From assembly GCA_003415625.1 (NCBI GenBank), contig PYIU01000002.1, positions 2,046,001 to 2,110,000 on the forward strand: a DNA stretch of 64,000 nucleotides, given 5' to 3'. This stretch comes from Aquanectria penicillioides (taxonomy: Eukaryota; Ascomycota; Sordariomycetes; Hypocreales; Nectriaceae). A program made the translations under genes and the position numbers. Below, in pieces: positions 23,610 through 35,341 of this stretch. Position 1 is the stretch's first letter; every line of letters begins with the position of its first letter. The notes beneath the pieces are model-generated. The model saw only the letters and a program-made list of their open reading frames with translations, did no database searches and was not told the DNA's origin.

Positions 23610-25428
23610 TTAAATGTACTTGTAAGGGTTCATGATGCCGTTCTAGAAATTCACGAGTCAGCTTACAGTCGATGATTCCGAGGTGAACGCGTGGGCGAGA
23701 GTGGGAGAGGGTGGTGAGGCAAATTTGGGGAAAGGGGTAGCACAGGGGCCAAACTTACAGGATCGTAGAGGTTCTTGATCTGCTTCATCAAGCCGAGCAT
23801 GTTCTCGTCGCGGCTGTAGCCGACAAACTTCTTCTTGGCAATGCCCAGGCCGTGCTCGGCGCTGATGCTGCCATTGCGCTTCTGGATCCACTCGTAGACA
23901 AATGGCTCAAGGGTTTCCTCAACCTTGGGGTCGTATCGACGCACGGGGATGTTGAGATGCAGGTTTGAGTCGCCCATGTGGCCGTAGCCCAGGACAGCCA
24001 CGACAGGGTGGTCATCGGTGTCACCCAGCAGGCCAGCCTCCTCCATGCGCGCCTTGGTGTCCTCGACAAGGAGGTACATCTCCTTGAGGGGAATCGACAC
24101 GTCGTACTTGTAGGTGCCGCCCCAGTGGCCGAGGCACTCCGTGATGCCCTCACGCCAGCCCACAGGTTCTTGATCTGGGTCTCATCCTGGGCAACGACGC
24201 CGTCGGCAATGACCTCACGGGTCATGACGTCCTCGAGGAAGGCCTCGAGCTTGGCGTAGTCGTGCTCGCCGTTTGAGCCGCTGGTCTCGATGAGGCAGTA
24301 AAAGGGGTGGTCGCCGTCCAGGGGCTTCTCCTGGCCCTTGACGAGCGACACAATCTGCTGGCTCTTGCCGTCCATCAGCTCAAAGGCAGAGAGAATCTCG
24401 GACAGCTGCTTCTTGGCCTCACGGAAGGCCAGCTGAGCCTTCTCATACGACTCCAGGCCGAAGAGGGCAACGTTGACGGCGGGAGAGCGCTGGGGGCAGT
24501 GGATAGCGACCTTTGTGATGATTCCAAGGGTACCCTCGGCGCCGATGAAGAGCTGCTTGAGATCGTAGCCGGTGTTGTTCTTGCGCAGGGTGCACAGGTC
24601 GTTCATGACGGTGCCGTCAGGCAGCACAGCCTCGACGCCGAGGACGGTGCCGTGAAGGCTGCCGTAGCGCAGGAGTCGCAGGCCACCGGCGTTGGTGGAA
24701 ACGTTGCCGCCAATGTGGCAGGATCCCTTGGCGCCGAGGTCGAGGGGGAAGATGTAGCCTCGCTGAGCCAGGTACTGGTCAACAGACTCGAGAATGCAGC
24801 CGGCATCGACGACGAGAGCGCCGCTGACCTCATCAAAGGAGCGGATCTCGTTCATGCGGGCAATGCTGATGACAATCTCGTCAAAGACGGGGATGGAGCC
24901 TCCAACGAGACCGGTGTTGCCGCCCTGGGGCACGACGGCCAGGCGCTGCTCGTTGCAGTACTTGAGGATCTGGCTGACCTCCTCGGTGGTGGCGGGCTTG
25001 AGGACCAGGCGGGTCTGGCCCTTGTACTTGTGCATCCAGTCCTCATTGAAGGGCTCGAGGTCGCCCTCGTCAATGGACTCTGAGACGCCATCGAGGATGG
25101 CGGAGGGGTTGTTGCCCAGGATCTCACGGAAGCGGGCGACGTGCTCCTTGGAGATTTGGGCAAAGCGGGCATCGCGCTTGAGGTTGGGGTATGTTTCGGT
25201 CGTCAGCTTGGCCTGGCGAGCCAGCGAGGGAGCAACGAGTCTTCGCGAAGTGGTGGAGATGCATCGCACGCCTTTAGACGTGGTAGTGGTGGTGGTGGTG
25301 GTGGTGGTGGACTGAGTGGAGGAGGCCAAAGCTCGGCCAGCGGCGGTGGCGGCGGCGACGGATCTGGAGGCATTGGCGCTGACAGCGGGCAAGCGCAGGG
25401 CGCGCATGAGGCTCGAACGAGAGGCCAT
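23610..25428 (-). CDS. FAD-linked D-2-hydroxyglutarate / D-lactate dehydrogenase, mitochondrial; apparent one-base frameshift
   Basis: Two exons on the minus strand, 25428-23759 and 23642-23610, about 567 residues. The last exon (33 nt, after a 116-nt intron) adds only NGIMNPYKYI. The N-terminus is Arg/Ser/Ala-rich without acidic residues, then a poly-Thr run encoded by a GTG/GGT microsatellite, consistent with a mitochondrial presequence. The PCMH-type FAD domain covers about residues 136-315, with PQGGNTGLVGG at 167-177 and GGNVSTNAGG at 240-249. The C-terminal oxidase domain shows KYDVSIPLKEMY, GYGHMGDSNLHLNI and SAEHGLGIAKKK. The family (Dld2/Dld3, D2HGDH) oxidises D-2-hydroxyglutarate or D-lactate; which substrate is used here cannot be told. 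Oddity: at a CCC run (24159-24161) the frame shifts between QIKNLW and GWREGITECLGHW; one extra base restores the family sequence. The frame is open upstream to 25602, but the ATG at 25428 gives the better targeting peptide. Confidence 0.9.
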
Positions 25429-27114
25429 GACGTGGAGATTATCACCGTGGTCCTGCCTGGGGGCGAAGATGAGGGAGATGGGCGATGGAGCGAAGGTTTG
25501 CAAATGGCACCTGGACGATTCGCCTGCCAACTTTTTGACGTTTTGAGCTCTGCAGCGATAGCGGAGACCTGCGGAGACTGCGGCCGGCAGTGGGGGTGAC
25601 AATTCCGAGCCCGCCTCAGGGCCCTACAGTAGCGACCTACCCTGGGGCCGCCCACTGAACGCAACAAAAGTCGCTGTAATTAGCCCGTGATCCGGGGTCC
25701 GTGGCGTCTCCCGCCAAAGCTGGTCCCCCATTTACGCCTCTACAGCGCCGTCTGTCGGCAAACGGCTCGATTTGACCGGACCGGCACTGCAACGTGCCCG
25801 CCTGGTGCTGCGTGCCGGTCGGCCTGTCGACCAAGATTGCCGGTCCGTAGGCGTTGGAGCCCCCCATTTTCCGCTTCTAGAGAAATTGCGAACGCGTGCG
25901 TCCCGGGAAGAGTCTCGTTCGCCCGCCGCTCTCTCCGTCGTCTGCCCTCTCCGCCGGAACTCCCCTCCATCCAATCAAGGAGCGGTTGCAGCCGTCGTTG
26001 ATGCCGCTGTGGGCTATCGAGTCTAGTCGGAATTCCAGTCCCGTGGCCGCGGTCGTGGGTGGTCACTTCAGGTCAAGGATTGTGTGCTATTGCTGCTGTT
26101 TTTTTGTGGCTACTGTCATGTATTCGTACCAAGCATTTCAATCCATGGCGCCTAACACACAAACAGTGACCCGTCTAAAAGTACGCATGTTACCACGGCC
26201 CTCGCATACAACACCGCCTCGTGCTCTCTCTCCGTTCTAGAACAAGCTTCCGTATAGACGAAACAGCCCCGAGGCCCCCAAAATTGGTCCCGTCGGATGT
26301 TCTACCGACTTTCCCGTGTCCTTCAGGCTGCCGGCAGGTAATACAAGGCTCCTTATCAAGAATCGAGGCCCCCTGCACTACCCAACTCCCAAGATAATAT
26401 GCTTCACCTCCACACTTGAAAAAAAAAAATTTATCCGGGACTTTTAGTAGGCGATCCCATCCGTAGACGCAAGCCCATCAAACGCTAGCTAGTGCCATGT
26501 GTCAAAGGTAGTGGATGCATAAATCATCCTGGATTGTTACATTCATCTTGTTTCACCCCTCTGGACACCCACCATCATCCCGCACACCATTACCATCACT
26601 ATCAACCACCAATACCACCTCGCCTCCCTCTCTCTGCCCAAAGGAGTGGTTTCAAAGGCAAAAAAAAAGAAAAAGAAAAAAAAAACACCTCACAATACGT
26701 ACCACAGATACCTCGAGAGACATAAAAAACAAGTCACACCTTTGCTGTGCCTGTAATTACAAACTACCTACCGTACACTAATACGTACTGCTATCCTGAT
26801 CAATTCACTCTGGTATAATTCCAAGGGATATCCATTTGCCAAGCCTCCCCCGCCACCAAAACACCAACTGATGCGTCTAACAATAAAAGGTATAAGGTAA
26901 CGTATCTTCAACTCAAGAAACTCCTCCTTCCAGTCTGCGTCCTCTTCTTGGTCTGTTTCTCCCTTTCTCTCCTTCTGTCCTTCTCTCTCGACAAGGGCAA
27001 GGCGCGTATCCAGCGCGGTTCCCTAGGTGGCAGGCGATGTTTTCCCCTTGGCCTGAATAATCCCCTTCCCATCCCCCAAGCTAGGGCCTTTCTTTCCTCT
27101 CCCTTATCCTACCC
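25429..27114. other. Intergenic: dehydrogenase promoter and alpha-actinin 3' flank
   Basis: No gene is supported. The first 600 bases are GC-rich with several short overlapping open frames on both strands, none recognisable. The rest is lower in GC, with A-rich tracts near 26419-26430 and 26660-26690. Confidence 0.65.
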
Positions 27115-29978
27115 TCACTGCGAGCTCCCATTGACGTGTCCATCCTTGTGTGGACCATCGGGCTCAAGATTCGTCCTGTCCTGCAGCACGCCGCCCTCTA
27201 CCACGTCCTTTTGCCCATCCCGCTGATCGTTAATCATGTTCTCCATGAACGAGATGTAATCGTACTGTGGCATTCCTCGGTCCTCGGACATGTCTGGTCC
27301 CTTGTGGGAAGGCATAATCTCAATCAACTGATCAATTACCTCATCTGGCACAAGACTGTGCCGAAGGTCCATCTCCGTCACATAAGGCTTACCATCCGCC
27401 ACCTCGCGGAAGGACTGGAATACCTGTTCTGCCGTGTTTTGATCCTCCGTCACGTCCACCATGAAACGAATGAATTGCTCAAACGTAACGTAGTCGCGTC
27501 CGTTGGACGTCTCCAGGAAATAGTCGTGCATCTCGTCCTCAGAGAACACGAGACCAAGAGAGGCGAGTGCGGCGCTAAACTCGAGCTCCTGGAGGCAGTT
27601 GGTGTCGTCGCGGTCAAAATGGCGGAAAACACTCTCAAACTCCTCTAGCTGGATAGGCGTCAGGTTGGTCATGTTTCGTGCCACCATCTGGTTCTCCAGG
27701 AAGGCAAGCTTCTTTTGCACCGACGTCTTCACCAGGCCAAGTTCGTATGTGAGCTCGTCGTAGGTGTAGGTGGTAAAGTCGTTCTCTTCAATGTTGGCCT
27801 CCTGGCACTTCTCCTCCAATGAAGCAATCGTCTCTAGATACCGGTCTAGGGGGGGAAGGTTGTCGCTCAACTTTCTGACATGGTGAAGTTGATCTTCAAC
27901 GTCTCCATCGAGCCCGGATATAGCCAGCTGCATAGTGTTCAGAGCCATGGCAAAGTCGTTGGCTTTGTCTGCGAATGACTTGCGCAGGGCGTTCTTGATG
28001 CTGCGGCAATGGTCAGTTCTGAAAATTACATCTGCTATCAACAATGCAACTCACTCTCGAATCGTTTCGTTAATCAACTGAGCCCTCCTCATCTCGGCGT
28101 GAGATAGCTCAGTCCAGGTTTTATCGAGCGTCTCCAGGCTCAGCTCCGCGGGCGGGTCATATGGTCGTAGACGATATGTGCCCAATTTCGTCTTGATGTT
28201 GCCGAGCAGCGTCGCGAGATCGCTCTTCTCGGCAACCCACTCACGCTTCTTGCCCTTCTTGTATCCCGAGAATTCATTTGCCTGGGCCTTGGCATCTGTG
28301 TAAGTGCCCTCGAACTTGGCTTGCTGCCACTGCTCCATTTGGACTCGGATGGACTTGAGAAGCTCCCGCATGCGGCGTTCATAGGCACTCTGCATCTCCC
28401 ATGCACCCTGCATGTTGTTGACAAACTTCTCAACTCGGCGACCGGCGTTCTCCACCTTCTCCATCTGCGAGAATGCGTGGAACCAGTATGCGATGTAAGT
28501 CATCAAACTTCGCTCATCGGGCTTAGCCACGTCACACACATCTTCCACATCCAACAACCGGGGGATACCAATCTCCTTGTGAGCGATATCGAAGGCCATT
28601 TGCATGTTTCCGCGGTGATCCGACTTGTCCAGGGCATCATAGTCAATCAGGTCTGGTCTGTGGATATCCAATAGGGCGCAAAAGGCCAAGCCGTCGTTCC
28701 AGCTGCCGCTGAAGTCCCGAACCTCAACCTCATCGTAGCAAGCAGTCTTTCTCTGGCACCACAGCAACAGACCCTCCTTGGCTGACATGCCCTCTTCGTT
28801 GATATCGCTGATGGTGAATCGAAGAATCAGGGTCCAGATCAGACCCAGGACGATCTTTCGGTTTCCATCGACAACATCTTCGGCGCCGATGTTGGTCATC
28901 TGGATACCCCTCGACTTGATGAAATCAAGTGCCAGGTTCGCATTTTCGAACCGTTGCACACGGAGCTTTGGTTTGGAGGCATAGCGACCGAGAGATTCGT
29001 GGGAGAGGCATTCGAGCAGGTGAATCAGGAGAACCTGGCGGGATGCGTCGTCAGCGATTGGAGTCGGTAGGACTTGGGGGGAACGAGTTTTACTTACACC
29101 ATCGCTGAGATCGGCGACTAGATCTTTAACCTCGAGGTTGCGAGCCTCAAGCTTTGTGTTAAGCCTGGAACGGGAAAGAGAGGCGTCAGCAAGCGAAGAA
29201 TCAGGGAGCACCACGACGAGATGGAGTCGAGGGCGAAACACGACAATCCAGGGAAAGCAACGAAAGGAAGACGGCATCAAAGACGATGCTGCGACGGCGG
29301 GAATGCTTACCATTTGGTGAAGGTCTTCTGCTGGACCGTAATCCACCTCTGCTGTTCGGCGAAAGCCATCCTCGTCAAGCCAGTATCATGCGGGGGCTCG
29401 ACGGCAGCAAGAGCATCCGCAGGACTGCTGGAACTTCGCTGGAATCTCCGCTGGGCTTTAACTGAGGGTTTATCCCTACCGTCCTTGAGGCCCAATGAAA
29501 AACTACTGCTTCCTGACCGCTGCAGTCGTGCGGCATGCAGCTGCGACTTGTCACGCCGGGACCGCGGGGTGGGGGACGATGAGGTGGCGGCGCTGCCACT
29601 GGAACTGGAACAGGAACTGGCGCTGGCGTTGGTGAGGGTCCGGGGCCGGGCAACGGGCGAGGGGGACGACGTGGAGGTGGATGTGCACGAGTCAAGACAC
29701 TGGGAGACAGGGCGGGACGAGGGCGAGCCGACAGAGCTGGCGGCGGTCGAGTTGGACGAGGCAGTCGAGAAGACGGAGATGGTCGACAGGCGCGAAGAAC
29801 TGACGGATGGCGACTGTTGATGACGGTTCTGGCTTTGACTTTGGAGGTTGTGGTTGTAGCCGTCGCTAAAACGGGAGTGTAAACAAAAATCGGGGAATTG
29901 CTCGTTGCTGTCCACGTTGCCGGGTTGCAGCGGTAGGCCCCCCTGAGTGGCATCCCCAGTGGCGGGACTGGCGGCCAT
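27115..29978 (-). CDS. Alpha-actinin-like actin cross-linking protein
   Basis: Four exons on the minus strand: 29978-29311, 29164-29098, 29034-28055 and 28000-27115, giving 866 residues with exact phases. Domains in order are a Ser-rich, probably disordered extension (1-205); CH1 (about 212-318, starting EQQRWITVQQKTFTKWLN and including LSDGVLLIHLLECLS); CH2 (about 327-435, with SWNDGLAFCALLDIHRPDL); a helical rod resembling two spectrin-type repeats (about 440-680); and a calmodulin-like EF-hand region (about 685-850), where the loop DRDDTNCLQELEF is visible. Alpha-actinin dimers bundle F-actin at septation sites and hyphal tips in fungi. The fission yeast homologue Ain1 is about 620 residues, so the N-terminal extension is unusual in length. 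Introns are 146, 63 and 54 nt. The C-terminus after the EF-hands is hydrophilic. Confidence 0.92.
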
Positions 29979-31798
29979 GCTAGGCGGTTTTTAGTGGTTC
30001 GTGGTAGTGGTTGACGGGTGTGGCAGTGGCAGTGCGCCCAGTGACGAAATGATGTGCCCAAATGCGGTGGCCGGCACCCTGGCGCTGGAGTTTGGTAGCG
30101 TGTGTGGTACCTGGGGGGAGGGTTCCTCCCGCTATCGATTACGCGGTGGAGGCTCGTTAAAGAGGGGACAGGGGCTGCTGTGTAAGGATGTCTTTGCCGG
30201 ATTCTTGCAATGTCCAACAAGGACTTATGATGGTGGGTATAATAAGGAATGAGCCAAAAAGAATTTGCCCAACGATGATGATGAAGCAGAAGAAGAAGAA
30301 GAAGAAAAAGGAACGACAAGTGGTGGAGTAACACGGGCCAGCCCCAAATGAATGAATGATAACAAGTGAGTGCACCAGAATTCCCTGCGCTGGGCTGTAC
30401 TCAATGAGACAATCCCTCCAGCGCGGGCGCGATGGCCGAGAGAGCACCCTCGACGTTTATACCCCCCCGTCAACCCCCTAGATGCCCTCATCTTCTTCCT
30501 CATCTATTCCTCCCCTATCCCGAGATGACCCCATTCCATCCCTATAATAATCATGCCCTCTCTCTCCAACACGATTCGAGACGCCGGAAATTGATGCTAT
30601 AGAGGCTTAGCCCTCCCTCTTCGCCCATTGAAGACTCGTGACGACTCCTGAAACGGGAGCGTCGTCCAACGGCAATGCTCAATGCTCCTCGTTCGCAGTG
30701 ACGACTGTTCCTAACTTGCTACACTCCGCTATACCTTTGTCCAAATCAGTTCACTACCCTGGCCGCATGTGGCAGACCATTCATGCAAAGCGGACCAGGG
30801 TGCATCCTTGTCCCTTGTGGGAGGGAGGCCGTCAGCCAGGGTGGGTTTGGCTTGCGACACCCATCGACGTTTCGTCACACATGTTCGACCACAAAGGGGA
30901 AGGAAAAAAAAAAAAAAAAGGAAAGATATTTATGGAAGCATCGTCGTTTCTATATCTCACACACGACGCGCGGGGTCGCTAGCTGCTCAGACACTCTATG
31001 GCCCCATCCTCACCTTGGCCCTGAGATCTTGATCGTCGTCCATATATGTGGCACTGTCCAAAGTGGCACGAGCTTGTAAATGTCCTACAGAGATCTGTTT
31101 GACATCTAATAAGCTTGCACTATTATCCAAACATGCAGCGCTTCAGAACACAATCCAGAATTAGAACAAGAAACCATTCTAGCCGCTAGCTAGTCATGAA
31201 CCGCCAATGCCCAGTCACAATAGAGGTTCGGTGTTATTTTTATTTCCTCATTTCCTTTTTCGGTACCCGGTCAGTTTGTGTCTAGGCTGAAAGCACCCCA
31301 CGTTATCAGCCTACCCTATGTTGTACGAGGTGTTGTGGGAGAATGCTACACGATGTCCACAGCAGCCATGCAACATGCAATATGAACGCAATTGCCTAGG
31401 AGACTGACTCGTAAAAGCAACGGGGTATTGCATTTTAGTCTCAGCCTCTTGCTACTGTGCCATTGCGAGCAGCCACCGGGTCTAATTGACTGGTTGGTTT
31501 GATGCTGCAACCTGTACGACCCTCGCCCCGACTCTGCCCAATGGACAGGAATAAGAAAACAATGCGCAAGAGGGTGCACAGATCGTCAAGCAAGTAAACA
31601 AACAACCAAACAAACCCCTCCAGACTCACGTACCGAGTTTAGGCAAGGAGAATCGTCACACCACACATGCTGATTGATTTCCAATGCGACCGACTTCAAC
31701 CCATCGTAAATTGAGGCGATTGAAACATGTCCATTTTATACAGACTCTTATACACCGTATATCATACAGCCCTGCTATTTCATGCCCAAACAATTCCT
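29979..31798. other. Intergenic: alpha-actinin promoter and bL19m 3' flank
   Basis: No gene is supported. Holds a GAA/AAG-rich tract at about 30286-30310 and an A-rich run at 30905-30920. Confidence 0.65.
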
Positions 31799-32517
31799 TT
31801 ATCTCCTCTTCTGCCCGGACTGCTTCGCCCGCGAACGCAGAGCGTAACGCTCCTTCTTCCAGGCAAAGACTAGCTGGTCCACACTGCCCATGTCGTGCTT
31901 GGGCTTACGCATGTAGGTCAACCGGGCTCTGCGTGCGCGCTTGGGTCGTCGCCAGATAATGTCGATGCCCGTGACTGTTGGGCTGTAGATCTTGAACCAC
32001 ATCTCCACTCCAACCTTCATCATCTGGCCACGCAGGAGGATGGCAGTGTCCTGTCCGCGGCGTCGGATCTGAATGAATGCTCCGGAAAAGGGCTCGCCGG
32101 CCTTTGTAGAAACCATGAGGACGTCGCCGACCTTGGCGCTGTCCGCGTGCTCTCGTGAGAATAGGCGAGTTCGGGCGCCAGTTGGGTCCAGCTTGGCGAT
32201 CTGCTTCTCGCGGAGGGCGGGCATAGGGTCGGGGTGGGTGGAACGGACGGAGGGAACCTCGGGCCAGATGGCGAACTTGCTGACCTTCTCCTTGTCGGCA
32301 CCTGTAGATTTGAGGTTAGAAGAGTGCGTCAAGAGACAAGGCACGAGGGCAAAGGATGGGCCGTACGTTGGCGTCCGCTGAACTCGTTTCGAGGCAAAGC
32401 CTTGGCGGGGGTGGCTGCCGCTGCCGAGATGCTTCTCTGGAAAGCTCTCTGGAATCTAGTCTGTCGGAAGACAGACTTGAGACAGCCTAACGGCCGTCCC
32501 GCGTTCGCAACGTTCAT
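31799..32517 (-). CDS. Mitochondrial large-subunit ribosomal protein bL19m
   Basis: Two exons on the minus strand, 32517-32367 and 32301-31799, giving 217 residues; the 65-nt intron lies between SGRQ and the charged ADKEKVSKFAIWP segment. The N-terminus (MNVANAGRPLGCLKSVFRQ and following) is rich in Arg, Ala and Ser and has no acidic residue until about position 45, as expected for a mitochondrial presequence. The bacterial L19-type core runs from about 85 to 185, with VGDVLMVSTKAGEPFSGAFI and GVEMWFKIYSPTVTGID. The C-terminus is strongly basic. The protein sits on the mitoribosomal large subunit near the subunit interface. It is divergent from a second gene whose product also looks mitochondrial, 218 bp away. 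Confidence 0.9.
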
Positions 32518-32735
32518 CTTGGTTGAGTTGTCGTGCAAGAGATGCTCAGTCGACACTAGAATTTCTGGCGCTTCAAAGTTCCTGGGTCCGCCATTCAATT
32601 CTGCTACGTGATTGGCCCGGCGCCACTGTTCCTCCGACAATTTCCCGGTCCCTGCACGGCTTTGCACCCATCATTTTGGCGACGGGGACTTTTTCAGATA
32701 GCTTCAAAGATCGTGCGTTTGCGGTCAAATCCAAG
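32518..32735. promoter_or_regulatory. Short bidirectional promoter of two mitochondrial-protein genes
   Basis: Only 218 bp lie between the opposed start codons of the bL19m gene and the unrecognised mitochondrial gene, so transcription control is probably shared. It contains an ATTGGCC/CCAAT-like element around 32611. The specific factors are unknown. Confidence 0.55.
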
Positions 32736-33955
32736 ATGGTGAAGAAGTCATTGACCCAAGCCATTCGGCCGCTGGCCAATCTGCGCACCTCCTCGGTGCC
32801 TCGGCCAACACGCCAATTCAACACCACCGCCGCCCATGGTACGTCCTCCGCTTCGTGCAGCAAACTGAGATTGACGGCTCACATGTTCCCTCTACAGGCT
32901 TGAGGGCAATCTTCACCGAGACCGAGAACCTCGAACTGAATAAGGTCCTCACCAACATCCAGGAAAATATCATTCTCCCCGCCCACCTCCCAGAAAAGCA
33001 GCGGGAGCTCGTCATGAGCCCCAAGATGCGCAACTTCATCCAACAGAACCCCATCATCATCGAGCTCGACGGCTACGAACACAAGTTCTCGACCATTGAC
33101 CGATTCAAGGACGTCCCCAACTCCAAGAAGGCTCTCCAGCACGCCCTAAAACTTATGCAGTCGAAGGAAGACTGGGAAAACCTGGGCACCCTGCTTGCCG
33201 GTTATAAGAAGGCTGGCATCAAGCTCCGCCCCCACCACTACATGACCATCATGAGCAGGGCTGGCAGCGAGGGACAAATTTTGTCGATTATTGAGTGTGC
33301 CAAGCAGGCAAATAAGACTGGATTTGAGCTCAGCAAAAAGGAGCACATTCTCCACCTGTTCAACTACATTTCCCAGAGGCCATCCGCTGAAGCATTGAAG
33401 TGGAACAATGTGGTCCTCGATCTCCTTCAGCGAGCGCCTCACGTCAAGGAGGACTTGACACGGCTAGAGATCCACCCTCTTATGCGCGGCCAGGTCATGT
33501 ACATCCAGGCCAACCATGCCAAGTCCCAGAAGAAGCCGGCCGAGAAGGCCATCGCGGAGCTCGCCGACAACGCCCAGTTCCTCTCCAAATGGTGGGCTCG
33601 TCAGTTTGCACAGGAGGATGCTGGTGCCCCCTCAATCGTCGCAGGCCTGGCGCCTTATCGCCAGAAGACTAAGTTGGCCGAGGCTCTCAGCTTACACCCA
33701 AGCGGACTCGTTCAAGTTTTGGCCTTGAACATCAAGGGTATGTCGCTGGCCCGGGAGATTTTGGGCGACGCCGCGGAGGAGCTCAAGCCCATTGAGCAGA
33801 AGCTGGATGCCCAGCTACGAGAGGTTGTGGAGCAGACCGGAACCCGGTACCGCGAGACTTGGTCTGACATGTACTTGTCCGTCATGGAGAAGAGGCCCAA
33901 CTGGTCCATCACAGCGACCCGTTTGGAGGGACCACCTAAAGTTGACGATTACTAG
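32736..33955 (+). CDS. Conserved-looking protein of unknown function, predicted mitochondrial
   Basis: Two exons, 32736-32838 and 32898-33955, give 386 residues; the 59-nt intron falls in codon 35. I do not recognise a named family. The first 35 residues (MVKKSLTQAIRPLANLRTSS and on) are basic and Ser/Thr-rich without Asp or Glu, which suggests mitochondrial import. Then come a segment ILPAHLPEKQRELV, a region reading DVPNSKKALQHALKLM and YKKAGIKLRPHHY that alternates helices in a way resembling helical-repeat organelle proteins, and a C-terminal helical region ending EKRPNW and DDY. No catalytic motif is visible. I believe similar proteins occur as hypothetical proteins in other Pezizomycotina, but this could not be searched. 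Its head-to-head placement with bL19m suggests a role in mitochondrial translation or assembly; that is inference from position only. Confidence 0.75.
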
Positions 33956-34139
33956 ACACGAGGGTCACACTGCGGCTCAAATGGCAACAATATGATCAAC
34001 TACTGACCAATACGAAAAGGAGGGAAAAATGCACTTTGGTGAGGCTAGCGCCCCCTGGCCAAAGCTGGCATGAGTTGATCATTGGCATGTACCATAAAAT
34101 GTGTATTATCTACCTTTTCCCTGTATAACAAAGACTCTT

Positions 34140-35341
34140 CTATGGTAGAACAATGTACTTTTCCAGGTGCTTAGGCACGGCGCCCAAAAGCTTCTTCTCA
34201 GTCAACCACTTGCGTGAGAACAACCTGTCGGCGTATCTGTAGGCACCGTCGCACAGCACCGTGACGACGGTGTGGCCCTTGCCGAGCTTCTGAGCAACCT
34301 CCTTGGCGGCCACGACGTTGAGCGAGGAGCTAGCGCCCAAGTAGAGACCCTCCTCGTCGAGGCAGCGGTAGACCATCTCGATGCTCTTCTCATCAGCGAT
34401 GGTCAGCGAGCCGTCGAGCAGCTCGAGGTCGGGCTGGAGGTTGTCGGTGATGCGGCCCTGGCCGATGCCCTCGTTGATGGAGGAGCCCGTGCGCTCGATG
34501 AGCTTGCCGCCCGACGAGATGTAAGAGTGAAGCACGCTGCCGGGGGGATCGGCGAGGAAGCTCTTGACACGGCCATCGGAAGCCTCCTTGAGGTATCGGG
34601 TGATGCCCGCGAGGGTGCCAGCGGTGCCGGTGGCGCAGGTGAAGGCGTCGACCTTGCCCTGGGTCTGGGTCCAGATCTCGGGGCCGGTGGTCTCGATGTG
34701 CGCACGGCGGTTGGCCGTGTTGTCGAACTGGTTGGTCCAGACGGCGTTCTCGAGGCGCTCGGCGTGGCGCTTGGCCTGGTGGTTGTAGTTCTCCGGGTTG
34801 TCGAAGGCGACGGCGGGGACGGGGTAGACCTCGGCGCCGAGCAGACGGAGGAGGTCGATCTTGCCCTGGGACTGGGTGTTGGGCATGTAGATGACGAGCT
34901 TGTAGCCGCGGGACCGGCAGACGTGGGCGAGGCCAATGCCGGTGTTGCCGGCGGTGCCCTCGACGACGGTGCCGCCGGGACGGAGCAGGCCGCGCTCCTC
35001 GGCGTCCTTGACGACGTAGAGAGCGGCGCGGTCCTTCACCGAACCTCCGGGGTTCATGAACTCGGCCTTACCGAGGATCTCGCAGCCCGTCTCCTCGGAG
35101 AGCTTGTTGAGGCGGATGAGGGGGGTGTTTCCGATGGCTGGACGAGAGAAAGAGAGAGAAGACGGTCAGCAAGCCACTTCGAGTTACTAAAAAAACCCCT
35201 CCGGTCCAAGAGGCAAAAGAGCGCACCTCCAGTCAAGCCCCGGGAGACGCCCTGGGCACTCGACACGGCGAGAGTGTGGGCGCTGGGCTCGGCGGCCTTT
35301 GCGGCGGCGACGGCGAGGCGCCGGACGCTGTGGCGGAACAT
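34140..35341 (-). CDS. Mitochondrial cysteine synthase (PLP-dependent O-acetylserine sulfhydrylase family)
   Basis: Two exons on the minus strand, 35341-35227 and 35137-34140, giving 370 residues; the 89-nt intron splits the codon before [10 protein letters not shown]. The N-terminus [18 protein letters not shown] is a typical mitochondrial presequence. The PLP lysine is K73 in [11 protein letters not shown]. The substrate loop reads [10 protein letters not shown] rather than the TSGNTG of plant and bacterial CysK. The phosphate-binding loop is [11 protein letters not shown], and a GASSSLN block follows. The enzyme family makes cysteine from O-acetylserine and sulfide. The TAGNTG loop is, to my knowledge, found in the mitochondrial subgroup (yeast Mcy1, fission yeast Cys12); activity of those members is less certain than for the cytosolic enzyme. 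It is convergent with the gene of unknown function, 184 bp away. Confidence 0.92.

Noticed and set aside
24307..25083. 258-codon open frame antisense to the D2HGDH gene
   Set aside because: Same cause: strong third-position GC bias of the real gene on the other strand; no recognisable protein.
25429..25602. Upstream in-frame start of the D2HGDH gene at 25602
   Set aside because: It would place 58 non-conserved residues before a good mitochondrial presequence; it is more likely 5' leader.
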